A DNA stretch of 8,544 nucleotides from the NCBI GenBank assembly GCA_934464705.1, contig CAKSKB010000034.1:1-8544 (forward strand), read 5' to 3'. The first letter of the stretch is position 1. Every line of letters begins with the position of its first letter. The position numbers and the translations under genes were made by a program. The stretch comes from an uncultured Clostridia bacterium (lineage in GTDB: Bacteria > Bacillota > Clostridia > HGM11514). Under the pieces are notes generated by a model. That model searched no databases and was not told the DNA's origin. It saw only the letters and a list, made by a program, of their open reading frames with translations. Shown here in pieces: positions 1 to 6,300 of this stretch.

Positions 1-564
1 AGTGAGCCTGACGAACAAAGGCGTGTAAGGCGTTTAGGTACAAAAACAAACGGTGAAGTGTTTGAAGATTTGAAACAAAGGCTTGAAACGGCGGGATTTA
101 TGCCCGATGACTATTTTATTATGTCAGGTGAGCTGAGGCCTGATGATAAAATTCCCGATTTTGATGAGGCAGTTTGCAGTGTGAATTTCGGCAGCGAGGG
201 TATATATCTTGATATTGACTTGAAGTATCTTTCACCCGAAAATGAAAGACGGCAGGTTCATTTTGCAACAGGGAAAACGCTCGGAGAGAATACATTTGAT
301 TTCTACCGAATGTCATTGATAGCCGGAGAGTGTTCTATGCTTTTGAATGGTGACGGATGCACAGTGGGAAATAACACAAAAACAATACTGATCCTCGATG
401 ATGAGGAAACAAATATAATCACAAAGTCGCTTGAGCTTCAGGCGGCTTTTAATAATGATGTAAACAGGAGCAATTCAGAGGTATATAATCTGCTGCAAGC
501 AGTAAATCCCTATGCATTAAAGAAATTTCTCGAAAATGAGAACGATGAAGAATTGGAGGTATAA
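1..564 (+). CDS. Hypothetical protein of a mobile-element backbone, 5' end missing
   Basis: The frame is open from the first base of the window, so this is the C-terminal 187 residues of a protein that starts upstream. A GTG at base 58 could be read as a start, but no convincing Shine-Dalgarno precedes it and the frame stays open to its left, so I treat the gene as partial. I do not recognise the family. The visible part is soluble and mixed alpha/beta, with no signal peptide or membrane segment. It includes a stretch around ATGKTLGENTFDFYRMSLIA and ends in an acidic tail (NENDEELEV). The last codons contain the GGAGG site used by the ssb gene that starts 5 bases later, so the two genes are probably translationally coupled. 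Its neighbours (SSB, DUF3849/3848-like protein, RepA_N) suggest an accessory gene of a conjugative or plasmid element. That role is inferred from context only. Confidence 0.8.
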   Translation, partial: SEPDEQRRVRRLGTKTNGEVFEDLKQRLETAGFMPDDYFIMSGELRPDDKIPDFDEAVCSVNFGSEGIYLDIDLKYLSPENERRQVHFATGKTLGENTFDFYRMSLIAGECSMLLNGDGCTVGNNTKTILILDDEETNIITKSLELQAAFNNDVNRSNSEVYNLLQAVNPYALKKFLENENDEELEV

Positions 565-569
565 ATTTT

Positions 570-896
570 ATGGTAATTGAATTGTGCAAGCTGTTAAACG
601 AGGTTAAGACAAAAACGGTAACAACCGAAAAAGGCGAAAAAACAGTCCTGAATAATCGTGTTATGATTTATCAGGGCAGGAACAAAAGCACTTTTGTCGA
701 TATAACCGCATGGAACAGTATGGCGGAATTTATCGAAAGAAATTTCAAAAAAGACGATCAGATTTATATTGAGGGTGAGCTTAAAAATAAACCTATTACA
801 GTGGGCGAACAGAGTTTGCAGACAAACTTTGTGCTTGTAACTAATGCAAAGCTTATATTCGGAAAAAACGAACAGAGAACGGAAACGGAGGATTGA
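570..896 (+). CDS. ssb: Single-stranded DNA-binding protein (OB fold), short element-encoded form
   Basis: This 108-residue protein matches the bacterial SSB OB-fold pattern. It has the strand containing NNRVMIYQGRNKSTFVDITAW, followed by the characteristic helix and strand MAEFIERNFKKDDQIYIEGEL (about residues 50-70) and a final beta strand. SSB coats single-stranded DNA during replication, repair and conjugative transfer, and acts in the cytoplasm. The start is fixed by GGAGGT ending 9 bases before the ATG. It is shorter than housekeeping SSBs (usually about 140-180 residues): the flexible tail is almost absent, and the C-terminus (RTETED) is acidic but lacks the DDIPF-like tip with Phe that recruits partner proteins. 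This suggests a specialised plasmid or ICE copy rather than the main cellular SSB. It sits in a compact operon with flanking genes on both sides. The family call is good; the exact role in element transfer or replication is inferred. Confidence 0.85.
   Translation: MVIELCKLLNEVKTKTVTTEKGEKTVLNNRVMIYQGRNKSTFVDITAWNSMAEFIERNFKKDDQIYIEGELKNKPITVGEQSLQTNFVLVTNAKLIFGKNEQRTETED
887..891 (+). promoter_or_regulatory. Ribosome binding site deciding the start at 899
   Basis: GGAGG lies inside the last codons of ssb, 7 bases before ATG 899. A TTG at 893 in the same frame is only one base from this site and is therefore unlikely to be the start. Confidence 0.75.
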
Positions 897-898
897 TT

Positions 899-1828
899 AT
901 GAAGCCTATCATAAACATAGAAGCTTTCAGACAGTATTATGAGGAGGCTGTAAACTGCAAAACCGTACTGAACGCAAATGCCGAAAATCTTTCGCTTGAT
1001 GATGAACGGCGGCTTGACGCGCTGCTGCCGATTTACGATGAACACGGTCGGGAGATGGTGAAACGGCTTATAGTAAATGCAATAAGACAGGATTCACAAA
1101 ATTACAGTGAACAGGTTCGTAAATGGGCAGACAATGCGGTAGTGGCAATGTTTATATATGAAACCGATAATGTGCTTTCGGACTATATTCCCGACCATTT
1201 ATCAGAGGCTACTATTGAGGCTGTCGCAAAGGATTTAATGGAAAGAGAAAAGCAGAAAACTATTGTTAAATCAAAAGAGGGAACGGAATATGAGGTTATA
1301 AAATCGGAAGAATCGAATTGTCTGCTGTGTAAGCATACCGACGGTATTCCGACATATTGCCGAGCGTATATAACACTGCAAAATGCAAAAGATATGAATT
1401 TTTCGGATGATTGGATAAATGAAGAAGTGTTGAGCTACAGTGATATGAATAAGGTATATATCGATTCGATTGAGGAGAACAGGACAGATAAGCTTGTTCG
1501 TGAGAAATTTGATGAAGAATATATCAATTTCAAAAAAGCAATGGTATCGAAAAGTCCGATTGATGTATTTGAATCGTGTTATAAAATAGCGGCTATGGAG
1601 GATGTGTATTGTTATGTGACAGAAAGCAAAACATTTACGCCGGAAGAAAAGGAGTATATTTTAAATTCCGGCGATTGTGTACTGACTGATTTAATGCAGG
1701 ATTGGTATGACTACGGCGATTGGAACGATAGAGTATCAGACAGCGTTGAGAATACATTCAGCGAGCGTATGGGAGAATATCAAAAATCGTTAGATAATAG
1801 CGAGGATTGCGAGGAAGAATTGGAGTGA
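899..1828 (+). CDS. DUF3849/DUF3848-like mobile-element accessory protein
   Basis: A 309-residue cytoplasmic protein of unknown function. Residues about 5-90 resemble DUF3849, a domain seen in clostridial conjugative elements: an N-terminal YYEEAVNCKTVL segment, then a helix (MVKRLIVNAI) followed by YSEQVRKWADN. Residues about 200-290 resemble DUF3848: a helix with SPIDVFESCYKIAAMEDVY, then FTPEEKEYIL and the tail DRVSDSVENTF. Both assignments come from remembered family patterns, not a search. The middle region carries Cys141, Cys144 and Cys154 (CLLC and YC), which could be a small metal site or coincidence. The C-terminus is acidic (EDCEEELE). ATG 899 is chosen for its 7-base spacing from GGAGG. 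The gene begins 2 bases after ssb and ends 4 bases before the P-loop gene, whose ribosome site (TGGAG) lies in its last codons. No catalytic residues are recognised. Confidence 0.75.
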   Translation: MKPIINIEAFRQYYEEAVNCKTVLNANAENLSLDDERRLDALLPIYDEHGREMVKRLIVNAIRQDSQNYSEQVRKWADNAVVAMFIYETDNVLSDYIPDHLSEATIEAVAKDLMEREKQKTIVKSKEGTEYEVIKSEESNCLLCKHTDGIPTYCRAYITLQNAKDMNFSDDWINEEVLSYSDMNKVYIDSIEENRTDKLVREKFDEEYINFKKAMVSKSPIDVFESCYKIAAMEDVYCYVTESKTFTPEEKEYILNSGDCVLTDLMQDWYDYGDWNDRVSDSVENTFSERMGEYQKSLDNSEDCEEELE

Positions 1829-1832
1829 TGAT

Positions 1833-2393
1833 ATGAAAACTCTGGTTGTCAATCTTTTTGCCGGTCCCGGAGCCGGAAAGACCACATGCGCTTGGGAAAT
1901 TGCTTCAGAGTTAAAGAAACGGGGCATTGTGACCGAGTATGTGCCTGAATATGCAAAAGAGCTTGTATGGGACGAGAATTATGAAGCATTGGCAGATCAG
2001 GAGAGCATATTTAAGGAACAGGCTCACAGAATAAACAGGCTTGTCGGTAAGGTTGATGTAATTGTGACGGATTCTCCTGTATTGTTCAGCGAAATATACG
2101 GTCAAAATAATAGTGACGAGTTCAAAGAGCGTATCTGGAACGAGTATAACAACCACGATAACTTCAATCTTTTTATCAATCGTGGCAAGAAATTTGAAAA
2201 AGAAGGAAGAATACATAATTTGGACGAAAGCATAGAGATAGATAATCAAATCAAGTCAATGCTTGAAGAAAATTCGGTTTATTTCGGGGACTACTATCAC
2301 AAGACGGTCCCTGTTATTGTTGATAACATTATTACAACATTAAACCGTATTCAGGCACAAGAAATCGAAGATGATGAAGAAATGGAACTATAG
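1833..2393 (+). CDS. P-loop NTPase, AAA_28 / nucleotide-kinase-like
   Basis: A 186-residue soluble protein. It opens with a beta strand and a textbook Walker A motif, GPGAGKTT (residues 11-18). EYVPEYAKELVW follows (about 35-46), resembling the segment found in AAA_28 proteins and in the ribosylnicotinamide kinase domain of NadR. A Walker B-like strand VDVIVTDSP follows, with Asp80. A lid-like stretch (about 116-137) with Arg117 and Arg126, ending GRIHNLDESIEID, fits small-molecule kinases of phages and plasmids. The sequence therefore supports ATP binding and possibly phosphorylation of a nucleotide or related small molecule, but the substrate cannot be read from it. It is the last gene of the tightly spaced upstream group, and its stop codon abuts an intrinsic terminator. 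The C-terminus is acidic (EDDEEMEL), like the upstream proteins. A DNA-processing ATPase is less likely given the short length and lack of extra domains. Confidence 0.8.
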   Translation: MKTLVVNLFAGPGAGKTTCAWEIASELKKRGIVTEYVPEYAKELVWDENYEALADQESIFKEQAHRINRLVGKVDVIVTDSPVLFSEIYGQNNSDEFKERIWNEYNNHDNFNLFINRGKKFEKEGRIHNLDESIEIDNQIKSMLEENSVYFGDYYHKTVPVIVDNIITTLNRIQAQEIEDDEEMEL

Positions 2394-2417
2394 AGGGTGG
2401 CTGCGGCTACCCTTTTT
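2394..2417 (+). terminator. Intrinsic terminator, possible attenuator ahead of repA
   Basis: Arms AGGGTGGC (2394-2401) and GCTACCCT (2406-2413) pair over 8 base pairs with one G-U pair, closing the 4-base loop TGCG. A run of five T ends at 2417. The hairpin starts one base after the TAG of the P-loop gene. It ends 25 bases before the GTG of the replication initiator gene, so it may end the upstream operon and also meter transcription into repA. Confidence 0.8.
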
Positions 2418-2430
2418 CAAGTTAAGATAT

Positions 2431-2435
2431 GGAGG
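2431..2435 (+). promoter_or_regulatory. Ribosome binding site deciding the repA start
   Basis: GGAGG sits 7 bases before GTG 2443. The same frame is open back to an ATG at 2371, but that start would lie inside the P-loop gene, would translate through the terminator hairpin, and has no comparable ribosome site. The GTG is preferred because NTNFYKINEV directly after it is the usual beginning of RepA_N proteins. Confidence 0.85.
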
Positions 2436-2442
2436 AAAAATC

Positions 2443-3063
2443 GTGAATACTAATTTTTATAAAATAAACGAGGTCACACAACACAAGTATTATCAAGTGC
2501 CAAAGGAACTATATATAAATGCAAGATATAAGACCACAACAAGCAACGATGCAAAAATGCTTTATGCACTGCTTCTGGACAGAATGGAGCTGTCAAGAGC
2601 GAATAATTGGGTGGATAGTGATGGTACCATATTCCTTATTTTTAAGCGTGAGGACTTAGCTGATATGCTCGGTATCTGTACCACTACCGTTTGGAGAGCA
2701 ATCAAGCAGCTTAAAGAGGTCGGACTTATTGCAGAAAAAAGGCAGGGTTTGAATAAGCCCAATCTTATATATATTGGAAAAATTGATTATTCCGTGCCGG
2801 AACAGACTGAAAGCAGTGATGAAAACAGCGATAATTCCTCTGATTCTAAAGCTATACCTACGGACATTGAAAAATTAAATGTCAGGACTTTTAATAATTC
2901 AACATCAGGAGTTTTAAATGATAAATGTCAAGACTTTGAAAAAGTAAAAACAAATAAGACTGATATAAATAACCCTAATAAAAATAATACTGATTTTAAC
3001 GAAACTGAAAGTAAAAAATATAAAGCAGAACAAAAAAATAGCAGTTTCGTAAACAGTAGTTAG
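2443..3063 (+). CDS. repA: RepA_N-family replication initiator, short C-terminus
   Basis: A 206-residue protein starting at GTG. The N-terminal 115 residues carry the RepA_N signature. It opens with FYKINEVTQHKYYQVPKEL, followed by SNDAKMLYALLLDRMELS, then a winged-helix DNA-binding segment (REDLADMLGICTTTVWRAI, about residues 69-87) running into KQLKEVGLIAEKRQG. RepA_N proteins bind the origin and start theta replication of low-GC Gram-positive plasmids, and also occur on integrative conjugative elements. Residues about 120-206 are an Asn/Ser/Lys/Asp-rich linker with no visible fold, and the protein then stops. Many clostridial relatives continue into a C-terminal domain (DUF6017, from memory), which is absent here, and no continuation is seen in the next 300 bases. 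The linker DNA contains 23-bp repeats resembling iterons. Expression probably depends on passing the terminator just upstream. The gene may be a complete short form or a truncated remnant. Confidence 0.85.
   Translation: MNTNFYKINEVTQHKYYQVPKELYINARYKTTTSNDAKMLYALLLDRMELSRANNWVDSDGTIFLIFKREDLADMLGICTTTVWRAIKQLKEVGLIAEKRQGLNKPNLIYIGKIDYSVPEQTESSDENSDNSSDSKAIPTDIEKLNVRTFNNSTSGVLNDKCQDFEKVKTNKTDINNPNKNNTDFNETESKKYKAEQKNSSFVNSS
2854..2945 (+). repeat. Degenerate 23-bp direct repeats (candidate iterons / origin)
   Basis: Units start at 2854, 2877, 2900 and 2923. The cores are CGGACATTGAA, CAGGACTTTTAA, CAGGAGTTTTAA and CAAGACTTTGAA. Units 2 and 4 agree at 19 of 23 positions, units 2 and 3 at about 15, and the first unit is weaker (about 15). 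The period is not a multiple of three and the encoded residues do not repeat, so the pattern belongs to the DNA rather than the protein. RepA_N plasmid origins are known to lie inside the rep gene, in this variable region. Confidence 0.6.
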
Positions 3064-3253
3064 ACTATATGCTGATTTTTCTTTTCCGCTTTCAATGCTT
3101 AAAAGTGGCTTGCTATATGTGAAACCAATAGATAGATTCGGCAAAAACTATAAAGAAATTTAAGAGTGATGGCACATATGGACAAGTCTGCATATAAAAA
3201 GTCAGGTTATTCTGTTTTGATTATGTAGTGAAAAGGTTTAGAAAAAATTAATA

Positions 3254-3276
3254 TTTTTGTGGAATATACACAAAAA
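3254..3276. repeat. Inverted repeat upstream of the glycosidase promoter
   Basis: Perfect 8-bp arms TTTTTGTG (3254-3261) and CACAAAAA (3269-3276) flank a 7-base spacer, about 30 bases upstream of the -35 element. The spacing suits a dimeric regulator site, but the AT-rich context makes chance occurrence possible. Confidence 0.45.
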
Positions 3277-3305
3277 ATATAATAATTATTTGGTTGTAAT
3301 TGCTC

Positions 3306-3334
3306 TTGTAAATATAATTAATAAGGTGTATAAT
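3306..3334 (+). promoter_or_regulatory. Sigma-A-type promoter of the glycosidase operon
   Basis: TTGTAA (3306-3311, four of six matches to TTGACA) is separated by exactly 17 bases from a perfect TATAAT (3329-3334). Transcription should start near 3341, leaving a leader of about 30 bases before the ATG at 3374. Two other TATAAT strings (3278 and 3313) have poorer or no -35 partners. Confidence 0.75.
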
Positions 3335-3354
3335 TATGTTAACGATAACATAAT
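3333..3354. promoter_or_regulatory. 22-bp palindromic operator over the transcription start
   Basis: Perfect 9-bp arms ATTATGTTA (3333-3341) and TAACATAAT (3346-3354) surround ACGA. The inner TGTTAACGATAACA has the central CG typical of LacI/GalR-family operators and fits the loose CcpA cre pattern TGWNANCGNTNWCA. It overlaps the end of the -10 element and the predicted start site, so a bound protein would block transcription. Whether the regulator is CcpA or a pathway-specific LacI-type repressor cannot be told; no regulator gene is in the window. Confidence 0.65.
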
Positions 3355-3360
3355 GGTGCA

Positions 3361-3366
3361 AGGAGG
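3361..3366 (+). promoter_or_regulatory. Ribosome binding site deciding the glycosidase start
   Basis: AGGAGG lies 7 bases before ATG 3374. The frame extends back to a GTG at 3257, but that start would lie upstream of the promoter and would bury the signal peptide behind 39 residues. Confidence 0.9.
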
Positions 3367-3373
3367 AATTTTT

Positions 3374-6300
3374 ATGAGAAAAAAAATTATTTTTATGATG
3401 TATGTATTATCAGTTATCATCGTAATATCCATGCTGACACCGATAGTTAATGCAGAGGATGCAGCCGCAAACAGCCGAAATTCGGCATTGAAAGCAAAGG
3501 CTGAAGCAACGTGTCTTGAAAACAATCCATCTGTATATAATGTAGCTGCATTGAATGACGGCGATGCGCATAACGGCTTCGGCAATTCGTGGTCGTCGGG
3601 TGACAGAGGCGTCATGACCGGCGGAGGTACTTATGTAACGCTTACATGGGATGAAGCGGTAAAGATTAATCATATTAAGATGTATTTGGTCGATAAGTAC
3701 GAATTGAAGCAGTATAAAATCCAGCTTTACTGCAATAACAAGTGGGAAACTGTTGTTGAAGAAGACAACAACACCGAAAAAAACGTTGATTACGAGCTTG
3801 AAGAATTGTATACGGCTACCGCTTTAAAAGTAATTTGCTTATGCGGACCGGATACGCAGCCGAAATTTGCACGTATTACGGAAATTGAAACCTACAATGA
3901 TGTAGAGGTTATCGAGGAAGCCGCTAACGCTATGGAGATGGGAACTCTTACGGGAATTTCCTCAGATATCAATTTACCGAAAAAAATTATGAACGGCTTG
4001 ATAAACGTAGAGTGGGAAAGTTCGGCTCCGAAAATTATCGACAGCGACGGCAGAGTAATGCAGCCGCCGCACGGAAGCGGAAGCACAACCGTTCATCTTA
4101 CCGCGATAATGACAGCAGGAAAAAGTAAGGTTGTCAAAGAATTTGATGCGGTTGTAAATGAGATGCCGGAGGATTCAGAGGTTGTTAAAAGAATAAAAGA
4201 CGAGCTTACATTGGATAAAACGGAATATCTTGTTGAAGATATTGAATTGCCGTTGGAGGATTCAAAGAAATATACTTCTATTAAATGGTCATCATCGGAC
4301 GCTTCCGTTATAACAAATGACGGACACATCAAGCAGGATGGCTCAAATGTAAAAACAGCTGTTTTGACGGCAGTGATATCAAAAGGCAGCGCAAGTGAAC
4401 AAAAGACCTTTAATATTTCGGTTTACCCCGAAACAGAACCGATAAAAATTGTATCTGCCGAAACCTGGCACGCAGCGGAAATCGAATTGAGAAGCACAGA
4501 AAACTATGAGCATCCGTATTTGGATGTTGATATTACCGCAACCTTCATTTCGGAAAAAGGAACTGTTATAAAAAGACAAGCGTTTTATGACGGCGAAAAT
4601 ATTTGGCGTATACGTTTTGCACCTACCGAAGAGGGCAACTGGACATACATAACCTCATCGACAAATATAAAAGATTCCGGACTGCACGGACGCAGAGGAA
4701 CGGTTGTCTGCACACCGTATACCGGTGATTTGGAGGTTTACAAGCACGGATTTGTACAAAGAATGGAGGGCAAGCGTTACCTGACATATGCGGACGGAAC
4801 ACCGTTCTTCTATACCGCAGACTGCGGATGGATGAACCTTTCGTCAAGAATGCCTTTATATAAAACAAATATGCCGACATTGGGTGATTCCGCGTATAAA
4901 ACAATTATCGATACAAGAGAAAAGCAAGGCTACAATGCGTACAGAATGAATTTCTTTATCGGCTTGGCGGGCGACTGCTTCTCGGAAGGAACCTACAATG
5001 AGGGCGGTTATCCGTGGACAAAGGGAATTGTTTATAATGGTTCAGCTTCGTCGATAGTAGAGCAGAGCACTGTAAATAACGAATACAGAGGCTCACAGCA
5101 TGCGTTTGACGGAATAGATGAAACCGTTTGGCAGGCGCAGCCGTCTTATCCGCAATGGGTACAGATTTACTGGCGTCAGCAAAAAACAGTTGATAAAGTA
5201 AGGGTTCTTTTCGGACGTGAGGATGTTTGGCATTTTGAAATACAGGTATCGGACGACCAAAGCCATTATACAACTGTTTACACCACGCCGAAGCAAGGCT
5301 TTGCGGGGAAAGAATTTGAATATGACTTTGCCGAAAATCCGACGGCACAATTTTTAAGAGTTAAAATTAATAACGCCGAAAGCGGAGGGGACGCTGTAAT
5401 TTGTGAAATTACTCCGTACAGCGAAACTGGAGAAAGGTTGGATATATCACATTACTTTGTTGACCTTAATCCGGACTTCTTTAAGAACACGGATGAAAGA
5501 ATACAATATATAACGAACAAAGGCATGATAGCAAATCTGGGTCTTGACTGGGGACACAATCTGGTAAGCGGAATGGAACCGCAGTTTAAGAGAATTGCCG
5601 AATATATCAATGCAAGATACGGAGCATATCCTGTTATGTGGTATACCGCCGGCGAAGCGGGAAAGGGTCCTCGTAAGGTTTGGGTTGAGATTGCACAGCA
5701 TATGGACGAAATCGATGCGTATAATCACGTCAATACAATTCATAACGATGTAAGCAATCCAAATTATATTCAGGATACAGAGGATTTGAGCTGGCATGAT
5801 GTAAACTATACTCAGCTCGGACACGACGTATATCCTGACGAAACTACATATTGGACCAAGATTTATAATTATGAGCCTGTAACTCCGTTTATCGAGGGAG
5901 AGGCGTATTTTGAAAATATCCATGGCTTGGAGTCATATATAACTCGTGAAGCATATTGGAAGTCGGTTATGGCAGGCGGCGTAGGCTTCTGTTACAGTGC
6001 AGAAGGACTATGGCAGGCAACTTATGATTTTAATGACAGATGGCAGCTTTGGGGTACTTCTCCGATTCCGTGGTTTTCGGCACTGTTCAAAGAAGCCGGA
6101 GCGCAATTACCGAATATGAAGAAATTCATGGAGGATATAAACTGGTGGGAGCTTGTACCTGATAAGGATGCGGTTGTATGGGACAATGCACCTGTAGGAT
6201 TGGCGTCACCTTTTCAAAAGAGGAACGAAGATTCTTCAACAATTATAGCATATGTGCCGTCAAACACATATTCCTATAGCGGCGTTGCAAAATTACGACC

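Larger units (their letters stand above)
3064..3373. other. AT-rich intergenic region between the replication gene and the sugar operon
   Basis: No convincing gene is present in these 310 bases. Two tiny + strand reading frames (17 codons at 3069-3122 and 19 codons at 3169-3228, the latter beginning MAHMDKSAYKK) lack good ribosome sites; the second could be a remnant of an element gene. I see no GC-rich terminator after repA. From about 3230 the DNA is very AT-rich. It holds an inverted repeat at 3254-3276 and the promoter and operator of the downstream operon. The edge of the mobile element, if the sugar genes are not its cargo, must lie here. No tRNA or obvious attachment-site repeat is visible. 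Confidence 0.6.

Noticed and set aside
2371..2442. Upstream in-frame extension of repA from ATG 2371
   Set aside because: It would overlap the end of the P-loop gene and translate through the terminator hairpin. The GGAGG site fits GTG 2443, where the conserved family sequence begins.
2456..2486. Possible minus-strand promoter for an antisense RNA over the repA leader (TATAAA with TTGTGT)
   Set aside because: The spacing is 14 or 19 bases depending on which TTGTGT is used, and the -35 match is weak. Not enough to call, although such an RNA would fit the attenuation idea.
2946..3060. Further copies of the 23-bp repeat downstream of 2945
   Set aside because: Similar strings such as AAGACTGAT and AATACTGAT occur, but the spacing breaks (26 and 30 bases) and the matches could reflect biased composition.
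2914..3144. Minus-strand 76-codon reading frame across the repA tail and its downstream flank
   Set aside because: The N-terminal part looks protein-like, but most of the rest is the low-complexity reverse of the Asn/Lys-rich repA linker. No ribosome site was noticed, and it lies opposite a gene with clear homology.
3169..3228. Small 19-codon frame beginning MAHMDKSAYKK
   Set aside because: No proper ribosome site, very short and no family recognised; kept only as a possible gene remnant within the intergenic entry.
3257..3373. Upstream GTG start for the secreted glycosidase
   Set aside because: It lies upstream of the promoter and would place 39 residues before an obvious signal peptide. 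ATG 3374 has AGGAGG at 7 bases.
5447..5923. Long minus-strand reading frame of 158 codons inside the glycosidase gene
   Set aside because: It is the antisense shadow of a well-supported catalytic domain and shows no recognisable protein features.
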